The position numbers and the translations under genes are program-made. A model generated the notes under the pieces. It made no database searches and had not been told where the DNA came from. It saw nothing but the letters and a program-made list of their open reading frames with translations. A stretch of 64,000 nt of DNA from Heliocybe sulcata (taxonomy: Eukaryota; Basidiomycota; Agaricomycetes; Gloeophyllales; Gloeophyllaceae), in contig ML213503.1 of the NCBI GenBank assembly GCA_004369045.1, forward strand, positions 1,955,121 to 2,019,120. The letters run 5' to 3'. Numbering within the stretch: the first letter of the stretch is position 1; every line of letters starts with the position of its first letter. This document shows positions 1-11,735 of the stretch, piece by piece.

Positions 1-1839
1 GACTTCCACTGACGGAGCTCACAGTCGAGGTCTAACTGTTATGTGTAGTGGAATAGGCAATGCAGTATACGACTGCGAGGTGAGCGATTTGTCCGCCCTA
101 ATACTGGTCCCATCTAACTACTTCTTAGTGTTGCTTCCAGAGTGACGCTTCTTCCCTGGGCTTCGTCGTTATACCTGATAGGTTGGCGGGAAGCCAACTC
201 TTCGAAGTATAAAATTTGGCAAGATTGTTCGCAACCTCAAGCATCGCTGAGAGGGACAGGCTTATCCCGCCCCTTTATCAAGCATGACCGACGTTGACAA
301 GGCAGTCCCGGGTAATGATGCGTCGCGACATCCCTCTTGCCCATACGCCATTCTCCTTGGCGGCTTCTGAGCCTTTGCGGAGGAAATGCTACATAGCTGG
401 GAGTGCACAACCCCTGGCCAACCATGTGCTTCCTTGACGTTGTACTTAACCCGCTCGCCCTTGTAGCGACTCTTGTCTTCGGCGCGTCCTCTACTCTGAG
501 GCCTGTTGAGAGATTCACGGCCGAGCGGGCAGTTTCCTTGACCAGCTCAAGAATTGCGTCTCCAAGGACGCTCACGTTGATTGGCTGAAGAAGGAACTGA
601 GCGGCGACTTCGCCGTTACCCATGACTGGGACGCCGGATTTTTCATTGGCTTCTCCGGTACGTTGTAAACCTTTAATCCCAGACCTACCGTTTCAAGAAA
701 CTTCATAGGGCAGTTCGATGAGAGCACTTTGAATACCCTTTGCTCGGCCGCATATGTCGAAAGCATCGCTTAGGATGGTATTGTAAGCATCAAGTCCACC
801 GTGACCCAGTAAAACGGTCGCATTGTCCTCACTGCCCCTGAAATCGACATGGAGCTACATGTGACGGTCGCTCCCTGGAGCCTTATGCGACTGAGCGGTC
901 GTGGACATCTACGCGCTAGGGTTGTCTGCTAGCAGGGCTTGGATCGGAAGCCCAAGTGCGCGTAGTGAACTGGTAGTACTCCAGCTCCTGATGCCACCCG
1001 CGGAATTGAACACGTCCTTTGCCCGCCGTGTAAACTTGACCATCCGGAGTCTGAGGGTCAAAAGCGCGCTCTCCGGCGTTCGTGAGTAATAGGCGCCAGC
1101 GTCAATGCATGTATATCTCCTGACCTCGCCTATTCAGCTTCGAGCACTGTGAATGATCTCGCCCACAATGCTTAAATCCATGATACGACATTGAGCTGCA
1201 CCTTTCTTGGGCCCTTCGCGATGGTCACACACAAGTAGAGTATGAGCTCCTACACGAGCCTTTATGTTGTAATGACCATTGCAAACGTAGATATCAAACG
1301 GTGATTATTGTAGAAATCCGGGATGAAAGGGGGCGTATTTTCACAATGGTAGTTATAGCACAGACAAGCGAAGCGACTACGACCAGATAGAGAGAGTAGA
1401 TAATGACCCGCGAGCTAAGAGCACAGAGATTCACTTGAGCAGTGGGATATGGATGCCGAAAGTGCAATGTCAGGAAGCGAAGTCCATAAAATAAGGGGCA
1501 CGGCGTCGAGCGACGGGGAGAACGGACTGCGTTACAGCAGCAAATAATAGGAAAAATGCCTCCGCTCCCGATGATACGGCATCTACCTATGCCTAGACGG
1601 AGACAATGGACCCAGAGGTCGCAACACCCTACGGGCTGTGGAGGACCCACTTCAATCAGTAGCCCTCCATATCACCACGGACCAATAGCAGTCCTGGCTA
1701 ACCAACCCACCAAGCGACATGACCAATTATATTCATATACACATCGCAACCCTACGTCATGTCGTATGGCAATCATTGGTTGGCGCCAGGGCTCATCAAA
1801 CTAGGAGGCACCGTACGTCAGTTCATCGCCAAGGAATAA
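1..1839. other. No confidently assigned gene
   Basis: This stretch lies downstream of the PPZ phosphatase gene and runs to the window edge. Short open stretches occur on the minus strand (about 240-620 and 570-770). They do not join into a protein I recognise, and no conserved motif is visible. It could hold a poorly conserved or decayed gene, or plain intergenic DNA. I saw no RNA gene or repeat in it. Confidence 0.4.
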
Positions 1840-3455
1840 TCACGGACCAATGACGGACCTCTTCCGCTTAGCCTTGGTCATCTCCTTCCGTAATGCGGGG
1901 CCGTCCAACGGCTTCAGGAGCTCAAATGCGCACAGCAACTCCTCAGAAACGCTCATGCATGCCCCGTAATTGTCGAACTCTGCGTATGAAGAAACTTAGG
2001 CTTGGCAGTCACAGGTCAAACAATAAGACGTACCCCCGCAATAGTTGGGTGCGCTGAACACGGTCACGAGTGTCCGATCGTTCCAGAACTCGTACCCGTC
2101 TTCGACCACCATATGCGCTCGGCAAATCAGGTCCATGTCATAACGAACTAGGAAGTCGTTGATGATGGCCTTGCCGAAGCAGTAACTCACGCCACGCTCG
2201 TTGTCCTCCCAGTCCAGTGCCGTGTCCGAAGGATCCGACCATAGCAGGTCGTTCAGCAGCCCGTAGTCAGGCACATCCGTCGGTCGCTGTATGCGCTTGA
2301 TATCGTCCATGGAATGTAGTGATGGAGACAGTCCACCGTGAACGCAGAATATCTTCGAGGCAACGATGGCGGCGATCGGTAGACAGTTGAACACGTCGAT
2401 GAATGTCTTCCATGTTTTGATATTACAGCGTCGTTTGCATTCGTCGTAGAAGCCGTAAACTATGGCCGGTTGAACACAATGACGCAGCAAGCAATGAGTA
2501 ACATACCTCTCGTGACATTTGCACATTCATGATTGCCTCGTAACAGGAAGAAATTCTCGGGATACTTAATTTTGTAACACAGCAATAGGAGGATGGTTTC
2601 AAGACTCTGCTTCCCTCGGTCGACGTAGTCACCTAGGAACAGGTAATTGGCCGCAGGAGGGAAGCCACACATCTCGAACAGACGGATGAGATCAGAGTAC
2701 TGGCCATGCACGTCACCGACGATCTTAACGGGTGGCGACAGCTCTATCAGAGTCGGTTGACTGAGGAACACCTCGCGCGCTGCCTGACAAATGGCCACAA
2801 TCTCCGCGTTCTTCAGACACAGGGACTTGCTGACTTTGCCCGTGTACCCCACATCCAGCAGCCGATGAATCATATCGTCGATGTCGAACTGCTGCTTGAT
2901 CTTGTCCCTCCCATTCTCGCCAGGCGGGGCCGCCGCGGCCCCTGGAATATAGCTGCTAGAGGTGGATCCGGGGGTGGGATAGTTGTTAGGGTTGGACAAG
3001 ATTGTCTGCGCGGCGTGAATGTCGAGAGGGGCTGGGGCGGGTCGGGTGCCGAGCGATGGAGACGACGATGGGGACGTAGCATTGGACGCGGACAGGGATG
3101 ATGACGGTTCGTTGGATGCGGAGCCCGGGAGTGTCGATGATGAGGGAGAACCGGGGGGCCGTTGTCCGTTCACAGGCACCGGCCCTGTCGTGCCCTCGGG
3201 GCTGGAGACATTGATGGCTGGATTCCCGTTCCCGTGCGACTTGGAGCCTGAGGCGTCGACTCCGTTCGCAGGCTTGAGCGACACGCCCGGGTCAGTGGCC
3301 GTTGCACGCGACAGGCTGCCCTGCGGGGTATTGTCGTTGCTCTCCTCGGTCGCGGTGTCAGTCAAGGAGCCAGCGTCGAGCGAGGGCTCCTTGTCCTTGT
3401 CCTTATCCTTATCCTTCCCATTCTTGCGCGACTTCTTGGATGTCTGCTGGCCCAT
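1840..3455 (-). CDS. PPZ1: PPZ-type serine/threonine protein phosphatase (PP1-like catalytic subunit)
   Basis: A metallophosphatase that removes phosphate from Ser/Thr; fungal PPZ enzymes control salt and cation balance and cell integrity. The model has three exons (3455-2507, 2459-2034, 1979-1840) and encodes about 504 residues. It starts MGQQ, so Gly2 is a likely N-myristoylation site as in yeast Ppz1. Roughly the first 185 residues are Ser/Pro/Gly-rich with a Lys-Asp run, typical of the disordered PPZ N-terminus. The catalytic domain shows GDVHGQ, GDYVDRG, RGNHEC (about residues 306-311), HGGLSP and SAPNYCG in order, so the metal and phosphate ligands are present. The frame is kept across both introns. 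The N-terminal extension separates it from plain PP1 (GLC7). The protein ends KRSVIGP. Confidence 0.93.
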
Positions 3456-3879
3456 AGGTAGAGCCTGAGAATGGGAAGACGGCGAGCCTGGCGAAGGGGA
3501 TTGCGGCCTAGACTTTGACCGTCGGCTAGTGAAGACGGAGAGTAGTGTCGGCGCCAGATTGTAAGGAGTGTAGGGGAGAGGTATAAAGAGGAGAAACGCA
3601 AAGCGTTGAAAGTTAAGAGACGGCCGTTGTGGAGGCCGGGGAAGAAGCTGTAATATCAGAATACGCGGAACGCCCTCGAGGTTGTAGCGTAACGTTGTTT
3701 GGTCACTTGTTAGGACGCTTTATGTCTCGGCTGTGCATCGCTTTACGTCGTAATAGAAGTCGACGCTAAATCGTACAAGTACGTGCAAAGATGATTTGCA
3801 TAGAACTCATAGCACGACATAGTGTAGTAGTAGTAGGTAAAACAGCATAAGGCCCCGCATCCCCGCATCCGACAACCGC
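3456..3879. promoter_or_regulatory. Gap between RPS11 3' end and PPZ 5' end
   Basis: Both neighbours are on the minus strand, so this holds the 3' UTR of RPS11 and the promoter and 5' UTR of the PPZ gene. No clear TATA box or other motif stands out. Confidence 0.4.
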
Positions 3880-4623
3880 TTAGAACTTCCCGAAGGCCTT
3901 CGCGGCTGCCTTGTTCTTCGACACACGGACAACGTTGAACCGCACAGTCTTGCAAAGGGGTCGGCATTGGCCTGCATAGACAGTCAGATGCTTGGTCGAA
4001 GGTAGTGCAACGTCCCATTACGCACCAACTGTGACAATATCGCCAACCTCGACACGGAACGCTGGCGAGACGTGGGCTGCCAAGTTTTTGTGTCGCTTCT
4101 CGTAACGGTCTAAGGATATCTGATTAACGGTATTTAGACTGGCACAGGAGATAGGGCGTACTGTATTTGGGGACGTAGTGGAGGTAATCCCGTCGGATGA
4201 TGATTGTCCGGGTCATCTTCGTCGAAACGACACGACCAGTGAGGATACTACCACGGATGGAGACATTACCCGTGAAAGGACACTTCTTGTCTTACCATAC
4301 GTACGTTCGTGTAAATAGCATAAACGCGTTCTCAGACAGAGTACGGACGTACCAATATAAGAGCCAGTGATCGCCTCTGATGGCGTCTTGAAGCCAAGGC
4401 CAACATCCTTGTACCACCGCTTCTCCTTCGTCGAGACCTTCTTGCCCCCTAACCCCCAAATCCATTCAATACACCAGTCTATGCCTGCCCGTCTAATGAG
4501 ACGTACCCTTGAACTTGGCGTTCTGGAAGAGATGCTGCTTCTGGTAAGCCTTTTCGATCTGCCACAAAGTAAGTCAGTCTCCCCTCTGTACGACGTATTA
4601 CCAGCACCCACCTGGTCGGCCAT
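3880..4623 (-). CDS. RPS11: 40S ribosomal protein S11 (uS17 family)
   Basis: A small-subunit ribosomal protein that binds 18S rRNA. Six short exons give about 155 residues. In order: [20 protein letters not shown] (the first exon is only 12 bases), a middle part with [14 protein letters not shown], then [54 protein letters not shown] and [12 protein letters not shown], ending AAAKAFGKF. These match the eukaryotic S11 core at nearly every conserved block. The frame opens further upstream, but MADQ at 4623 is the family start. Tiny first exons and high intron density are usual in basidiomycete ribosomal protein genes. Confidence 0.96.
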
Positions 4624-6031
4624 AGCGTTGATTTTGTTCTTGCGGGATAGACGGGGGTCGGGGAGGGGGGCCTTGCACACAGACGTCTGGTTTGCCTAAT
4701 GTGGAAATTAGGACGAGCCACAGCTGTACAGTTGTGCGCTTATCGCCGAGTAGACTCCTACGCCCGGGTTACTTGATCAAGTCTCAAGTCCTTGGGGTAC
4801 AAGGGATCCGACCTCCTGCTCTAGATGTGCGCTTTTCATTGCTGTCCTCCGCTATAATCCTAGCAATAAACGCTTTTCTATGGCTCTCCACCTACGATAA
4901 CCGAGCTCGCCTATGATCTAAACTCGGGCATCTCTGTGACTTTGACTTTACTCGTGGCTTGCTAGAATCGGCGGCCAACTAACTGTTCGTCATACCACTG
5001 CATCCCCGATTTACGGGATCACCTGCTGGCCGCAGAACAGGGAGCATTCGCTCAGGAATCCATAAGACAATCTTTCCCATGAAGTGCTGCACTTTGTTGT
5101 CGACGCAGCCTACATAGGACGTCGCTAGGATCTCTAACGAACTTCGGGAATTCCCAGGTCGAATAACCTCTAATCCTGGACGTTGAACGTCAACGCCTGT
5201 TACCGCGTTGATATACCTTAATCAGCTCTTCCTTTGTGGGGCACCTTCGAATCTCGCACAGGGTGTGTCTCTCCTGATGGTTTCTTTGTTTTCGGCTGCA
5301 ATCCCGTGAAGACACCCAGTCTAACGTTCTCGTCCCCGTTCTATTTACAAGAACTCAAGAACTGCGGTCACTGGGTTCTATTAATGCGCAGTCCTTTGTA
5401 TACAATTTCGCAGACTGATGTGGTAAGCGTTGTGGGCAGATGACATCGACGAGTCTATCTCAAGGACCTACTCCATTCCAGACTGACTGTACCTTTCGCG
5501 TCGTCATTCGGGCATCTACGGTATCATGAGCTCTGGAACTGACGCTGGGGATAGGTGCATTCACAAATGTCCTAATCTTACTCGATGTGATGTATTGCAG
5601 TAGAATATATGACGCATTCAGACCAAAAGTGAATTGACATTGCAACGTGTTGTGAGCAACGAGGTAAAGCCGCCGCTTCCCTTCCAGTATGCAGGGGAAG
5701 ATTAATGCCAACTCCAGCGACCGATAAGGACAAAAGAAAGGGTGGAAATTAGCAGGTTATTGGCGGAAAGGTGCTTCGTTGTCGTCGCCAAGAGGCGTGG
5801 ACATCGTCATAGACGTCGAGCAAGGCCCGAGAGCATGTGCAAGGGGCGGTGGCAGTAATTATATGACGTCGAGAACAGGCGGATTCGCACGCGGAGAGGA
5901 GTCCGAGGCCTACGGCAATGCGCACCGTGTCTGCTCCAGTACGCCTTCGGGCATTCTCTACTCCTTCTCCCTGCTCTTTCTCCTCGTCGCCCTAGAATTC
6001 CCGATAAACTCGCCAATAATATGTGGACATA
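4624..6031. other. Intergenic, no gene recognised
   Basis: The promoter of RPS11 lies at the left side (pointing left) and that of the Ser/Thr-rich membrane protein at the right side (pointing right). Open frames here are short and show no known motif. A frame across about 5860-6080 contains a hydrophobic stretch (LYSFSLLFLLVAL). It could be a signal-peptide exon of the downstream gene, but I found no splice join that clearly supports it. Confidence 0.4.
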
Positions 6032-8315
6032 ATGCCTCGACAAAAGGTGAAACGACAGAGCAGCAGCGTGTCTTCCTCCGCCACCGGTGAGTTTATCTTT
6101 CTACTATCGGTTAGTTCAGCGGCGGCGGCCTCGTGCGATATGACAGAACTATCCTGCGAGGCGGTCATGACGGGAGTACTGTTGTCGCTGGAATGCAGGC
6201 CGCAGTCGTCCTGGGCGCGTCTTTGCTCGTCTTTGCTCTGTTGTGTCGTCTGTCTTCTGGCACGCTTGTTCATTTTCTCTCTTCAAAGGCTCCTCTCTTA
6301 CTGAATCATCTGTATCTGCTTCCACTTCCATTCCGTCTGCTACGACCGCCACGACCACCACCGCGCAAACTACCACTGTGCAATCGGTGACTGCCTCGTC
6401 AACATCTGAATCTATCTCATCTGTACCAACAATTGCATCCACCACAACCCCATCGACAACTATTGCATCCACTGAATCATCGTCCATGTCTACCTCTGAA
6501 CCTATATCTTCGCCGCCTACTTCATCAACCGCGGCTCCTTCACCCGCATCCTCGACAACGGCCGCGCCTTCAACCTCCGCACAACCAACCACATCTGCCT
6601 CCGCTGTGCCTTCGACCACTGCCCCTCCATCTACAACTTCTGACCCCCCTGCATCGTGAGTATTTGGTTTCTCATGGTGGTAGCTCTTTTTGGAGTCGCT
6701 GACGTACCTCTACAATTCAGTTCTTCTTCTGCGCCAGCTTCGTCTCAGCAAGAGAGCGCGTCGGCTCCGAGTGCTTCGTCTCAGGCATCGGATCCGACGA
6801 CATCCCAGCCTCCGTCGACGACCTCACAACCCCCCACCACTACGTCTCAGCCGCCGACGACAACATCAGATCCTCCCACTACCTCGCAGCCTCCTACCAC
6901 CACCCCTCCCACGACCACCCCCCCAACGACCACTCCACCCACTACCACCCCACCAACGACCACTCCTCCTACCACTCCACCGACAACTGATACCGTCACT
7001 CAGACCGAGACGCAAACTCAGGCCACAACCGCCCATGAAACGACCACTCAGCGGGACGATCCCGAGACCTCCACTTACACGACCACCGCGTCAGCCCATA
7101 ACACTGATACTACCAATCCACCGTCACCGCTGATTGTGGTGTCCTCTGCTACGTGAGCTTGAGCCCTCTTAGTAGATTGATGCATTCTAATGGCGTGACA
7201 CACAGGACGACGTTGCAGAGTACCGTGGTGTTCACTACTACGGATAGTCAAGGGCACACGACTACGACGGTCCCGCCGACGTTCACGGAGACGATAGTCT
7301 CAACCAATAGCCAGGGCGTGCCAATGACCGTGACGGAGGTGGTCGCCAATCCAACTTTAAGCTCAGAGGACGATACCGTGCACTCAAGCAGGTCAGGTGG
7401 CTTTAGATTTCTCTTTTTGCACATGTATTGACGTACTCCACCTATAGCTTTTTCAGGGAAAAGGGCGCTGTGGCTGGTGTCTTCCTGATTGTTGGGTTGG
7501 CAGCTACCTCAATATGTCTGTTTATCTTCTTCCTTGTGCGTCGCAGACGGCGGACAAGGAAGCTGGATCACGATGCAGCTGTCATGGCTGCTACCGGCTT
7601 CCACCGGTCGCCTATCGACGATGGAGATTACGATGACGAGAAGTCACCCCGACGGCGGACGTTCGGATCCGATATGGAGCTGTCGCGCTATTCGGGTGGA
7701 CACGGGACAGCGTCATCGCTTCCCAGTGCAACGCGTCCGCCATCGGCATATATGGACGAGCCGTCGAGTGGGCCCTCCGAGCATGACGGTGGAATGGCCG
7801 GGTTCGACCCGTATGCGGCGTACGTAGCAGAGGGACCGGCGGCGTATCGACCACGAGCGTATAGTCCTGGTCCTGGGCTTATCGGTAACGCGGAAGGGGT
7901 AAGGCCGGGTCATTCTGCGTCGTATAGCGCTGGGAGTACGGAGCCTCTCCTAGGCATGAACCGTACACCTAGCGGAGGTCCGTTCGACGACTTCAGAGAG
8001 CCGACGCCGCCCCTGGCACCGCCACCGCGGAATCCGCAGCGAGAGGCTGATAGGATACGGAGGGAGAGTTTGGATGCCGAACGGGAGCCATATCGAGACG
8101 AGCCTGAGCGGGATTCGTGGGGGTCTGCGCCTAGCGACGAACGGTTGAATCCGAGTATGCAAGACCGACTGAAGAGCGCGGGTAGTATCAAGGATAACGA
8201 GGACTACTCTCGGCCGGTTCTGGAGGTATGCAGGACCCATGCTTCGGCAGTGCGGTCTGTGAGCTGACCATCCTTGCAGGTAAGAAATGTGCCGGATACC
8301 GATGGAACCAAATGA
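6032..8315 (+). CDS. Ser/Thr-rich single-pass membrane protein A (Mid2/WSC-like architecture)
   Basis: Likely a plasma-membrane protein with a heavily O-mannosylated outer region, as in cell-wall stress sensors; the function is inferred from architecture only. Exon 1 (6032-6086) encodes MPRQKVKRQSSSV and is followed by a 202-base intron. Further exons from 6289, 6721, about 7205 and about 7450 give a Ser/Thr/Pro-rich ectodomain with SQPPTTT-type repeats. A transmembrane helix (AVAGVFLIVGLAATSICLF) is followed by RRRRR as a stop-transfer signal. The cytoplasmic tail of about 260 residues is Pro/Arg/Asp-rich and ends RNVPDTDGTK after a last short exon. No signal peptide is visible in this model, so the true 5' end may differ. 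The gene shares its exon pattern and GAVAGVFL helix start with the inverted gene at 10190-11735. Confidence 0.72.
6793..6990 (+). repeat. Low-complexity Thr/Pro repeat inside the coding region
   Basis: Imperfect repeats encode SQPPTTT and PPTTT units in the ectodomain of membrane protein A. The coding strand is rich in CCACC/ACGACC. Such arrays often vary in length between strains. Confidence 0.8.
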
Positions 8316-8940
8316 CAGCCTTACGGAACCTACTCATCGCCTCGAGGCGTCGCGGACTAGATTTTTGTATGTACCGACTTTGTGTCTGCGAGCATTTACT
8401 ACTGCAGTGTTGTGTCGTCTGATATGCGCCAGGTCTCTCCTTTCTTGCTCAGTGGACGTTCTGTATGCGTCACGAGCACGCCGCTGCTGTCTTGCGTCTT
8501 GTTCAACTGTTCACGTTTTGCCTGGTTTTCTTCATCTCGGACGCTGCTCCTCTCCTTCACAAAATTACATACGAATGTTTGTTCGATTGATGTTGGGTTC
8601 GGAGACGGACGCTCTCCTCATACTTTAAGCTCAATTATACCTCCTAGAATGCAGTGACAATCTGTATAACTTTCCGCCTCTTCTTATCCACCCGCCCCCC
8701 CGGTTTGCACTGGATGTGCGTTATCTTTAGACTTGATATTTATATATTGGGATTCTGTGAGTCTGCTCCCGTGCTCTTGTATTGGTACCGTCAAGTGTTC
8801 TCCATGTCTATTCCGGCATTTATCCTGTTATCTCCCTCAGATAAAGTCTATATATAAGAGATACGGAATGGACGGCACGTACTTACTCTGCGTCGCTTCC
8901 GCTACTGAGCATCAAAGGGACTACGAACATAGAGAATAGT
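8316..8940. other. Intergenic, promoter of the isochorismatase-like gene at its right end
   Basis: Holds the 3' UTR of membrane protein A and the promoter of the hydrolase that starts at 8941. The DNA is pyrimidine-rich on the plus strand. No further gene is supported. Confidence 0.5.
8849..8858 (+). promoter_or_regulatory. Probable TATA box of the isochorismatase-like gene
   Basis: TATATATAAG lies about 83-92 bases upstream of the ATG at 8941, a usual distance for a fungal core promoter. Assigned by motif and position only. Confidence 0.5.
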
Positions 8941-10076
8941 ATGTCGATGGCTAAGGTACGACCTCCCGTCGAGAAATCAATTGAATACGGGAACGCTGGG
9001 AACTTCTGGATCGAATACCCTACTGGTCTGGTGGACTTGACAAGAACAAGCCGCCTAGCATCTGGGTCGGATGTAGCCCCGCCACCACTGAATCCAGATC
9101 TCCTGGAGTTCCCTGTGGATGGAGAGAGGACGATCAGGATTGACCCCAAGACGAGCGCTGTCGTCATTATCGACATGCAAAAGTGAGTCCGGACCCATTC
9201 AGAGCGATGACTGTAAAGTGACGGTGAACGCGAACCTGCCCAGTTACTTTCTGCACCCGGAGATGCGAGACCATCCTACGGGACTTGCATGCGTCGATCC
9301 TCTGCTGAAGGTGGTACCCGCATTAAGAGCGCAAGGCATCAAGATTCTTTGGGTGTGAATGTTGTCCAAGACTCCCAGTCTTCGAGGTCTTCTTGACGAG
9401 GCAAACCTAGGAACTGGGGCTTGACGGACCACGAGCTGAAAACGATCCCGCCGGCCCTCATAAGAGGATTCATGAAGAGTGGACGGGGCGGCTTCGGTGC
9501 CGACATGGGCGGGGACTGGGGTCGCCTCCTCATGAGGGACCAACGCAACGCCGACCTGTATGGGCCGCTCCAAGAGGAATACCTGAAGGGTAAGGAGGCT
9601 GGAACAGATGTATGGATCCATAAGAATAGGTGGGCTCAACATATCTACCCCGCACATCCTAACTGAGACGGTAGCATAGGATGAGCGCCCTTTGGGGCTA
9701 CCAGACCGCCTTGGACCTGTACTTGCAAGAGAACGGTATCACGACATTGTTCTTCTCAGGCGTAAATGCCGACCAAGTACGTTCGGTCACATGCTATAGT
9801 CAGCGTGCATAATCATCGAGGCCTTCACCTTCGCTAGTGCGTCCTAGGTACCATCGTTGATGCATATTATCGTGGATACGACTGCATTCTCATCGAGGAT
9901 GCCACTGCCACCACCTCCCCGAAAGGTGGACTGGAGAATGTGGTGTATAACTTCGGAAACGTAAGTGCCCTTGTGCCTGATTTGCCAAACGTTTTGACAT
10001 CGGCCGCCATAAACAGAGTTATGGGTTCGTGACAGACTCGACAAGACTTGTTGATGCCACATCCCAACGACCTTGA
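8941..10076 (+). CDS. Isochorismatase-like cysteine hydrolase
   Basis: A hydrolase of the isochorismatase/nicotinamidase fold, probably cytosolic. Six exons (8941-9182, 9244-9354, 9411-9629, 9680-9776, 9838-9960, 10017-10076) encode 283 residues with intact splice sites and frame. The family triad is present: Asp78 in VVIIDMQN, Lys189 in IHKNRMSALWGY, and Cys224 in NADQCVLGTIVDAYYRGYD. The substrate cannot be told from sequence; related fungal enzymes act on amides, ureido compounds or isochorismate. The gene lies between two related Ser/Thr-rich membrane protein genes in inverted orientation, and its 3' end converges on the second with a gap of 113 bases. A TATA-like box sits about 85 bases upstream of the start. 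Confidence 0.92.
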
Positions 10077-10189
10077 CTGTCTAAGGCGCGTTGACGCATA
10101 AATATGATTCCAGTGATGTCGTGAATACAGATGGTACTCCGTGATAACAATAATACTGCCGTACAGATGTTATGGCTCGCCGCCCTACC

Positions 10190-11735
10190 CTATGTCAAAC
10201 GTCTGGAGTTACGCTTTGGGCGGAAATGCGTATCAGGATTATAATGATCCATGTTCCGATTGATCAGGAGAGATCCCGCGCTTGCAATTGACTGCTTCTC
10301 CGACATATGCGCAGATTGCTCGGAATCCGAGAGCCCATGAGAAGAGCTAGGCGGCGTCAGAGGTCGGTAATTGCGAACGACCTCTTGGACGCCCTCGCGC
10401 TTGATATTGAGAGCCGCGACAGGAGGCTCTATCTTCGGCTGGGTAAGAGGTGCTGGCTGATGGTACTCCGAGATATCATCTGACCCCTCCTCAGAGAGGG
10501 GGTAAAGAGATGGGCTAGATGGAGCGAATGAATCTCTTTTCGCTTCGTACTGCGCCGGGGCTGTTGTAGCCTGCCTCTCGACAGCGTGATAGTCGCTGAA
10601 AGGCCCTTCATACATGGGCGGGCTGGTGACAGGCCTGTTGTTCGTAGGGCCTTCCGCGCTTTGCAGAACCGGCACCGAAAACTCGTCCCTATCGTACTGC
10701 AAGCCGTCCTTCTCATTGTGACCATCGTCACTATGAAAGGTGTACGGCCTGTCCCAGCGGGCATCGGTGCGGCTGACGAGCACCGCGCGCATCGGTGGTG
10801 GGTCGGAGAAGGGGTCTGGCAGAGGCGCGGCCACCTGCTTCTCTTTACGCCGCCGACGCAGGACGCAAATTAGGAGACTGGCCAAAATGGCGAGTACAAT
10901 GCCGACCGCTAGGAAGACACCCGCGACGGCACCCGAGTGAGATAAGAAGCTACAAAAGTGTCAGATCAGGACCAGGTTCCAACGGAGTCGTGGGGAAGAC
11001 ATACTCGGACGGTCGGGAGCTGACGCTCTCGTTTCCAGAGGCCGCAAACGGCGTCTGGCTAGCCTGAGAGTTCGTGGTCGTGATTGTCACGTATACGCTA
11101 TTAGACTCCACCACCGTAGCATACGTCGTTACCACATGGTAGGTGGTTGTCTCTGAAATCGGGTCGACAGACGACTGCGCTGCGATAGGTCCACCATTTA
11201 GGGCTCCACTGTGAGACGTAGAAGGGGACACCTTCGCATGTGCGGACGCCCTGGAAGAGGTGACGGAAGATGAGGCGGAAGTGGATGTAGACGCGGGGAG
11301 ACTAGACGGGATAGCCTTTGCTTGCGACGTGGTCGATGAGGCAACGTACTGCCCGGCACTGATTTCACCGTAGGCAGCGGACGACGCGCGAGCTGATGAA
11401 GAAGGGACACTGCTAAAGGAGGATGTGCGCGAAGGCGAGGCAGAATCAGATGCCTCGCTGACGCTACGTGCACTCGTTGACGGAGAAGCGCTCGAGATAG
11501 CAGTGGTTGAGACAGCAGTGGTAGAGGCAGCAGTGGTCGAGCCAGCACTCGAAGCTCTAGATGTAGACGGGGATCCAGAAGGGGACTCGCTGCTGGATAC
11601 ATAGGGTGCAGAGCTTCCAGCGGACTCGGAGGGACGCGCAGATGAACTGCTCGAAGACACGGACGACCTAGGCAGGAGCGTCAAGAGTCATCGGGTCCCG
11701 CACTGAGCAGCATTGACTCACGATGAAGGAGGCAT
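10190..11735 (-). CDS. Ser/Thr-rich single-pass membrane protein B (paralogue of protein A)
   Basis: The architecture matches the gene at 6032-8315. A tiny first exon (11735-11722, MPPSS) is joined to a long Ser/Ala-rich exon (11667-11005). The ectodomain contains TTTYHVVTTYATVVES and ends before an intron at 11004-10950. The transmembrane helix SGAVAGVFLAVGIVLAILAS is followed by LRRRRRKEK, then a tail of about 220 residues rich in Pro, Asp and Ser. The intron just before the helix has the same phase and place as in protein A, and GAVAGVFL is shared. No signal peptide is seen. The likely role is surface sensing or wall anchoring, from architecture alone. The ectodomain composition differs (Ser/Ala here, Thr/Pro in A), so the two diverged outside the membrane region. 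Confidence 0.78.

Noticed and set aside
6133-6390. Frame with a hydrophobic stretch inside the first intron of membrane protein A
   Set aside because: It starts at an internal ATG without support and does not join in frame to the Ser/Thr-rich exon through clear splice sites. Kept only as an alternative 5' end.
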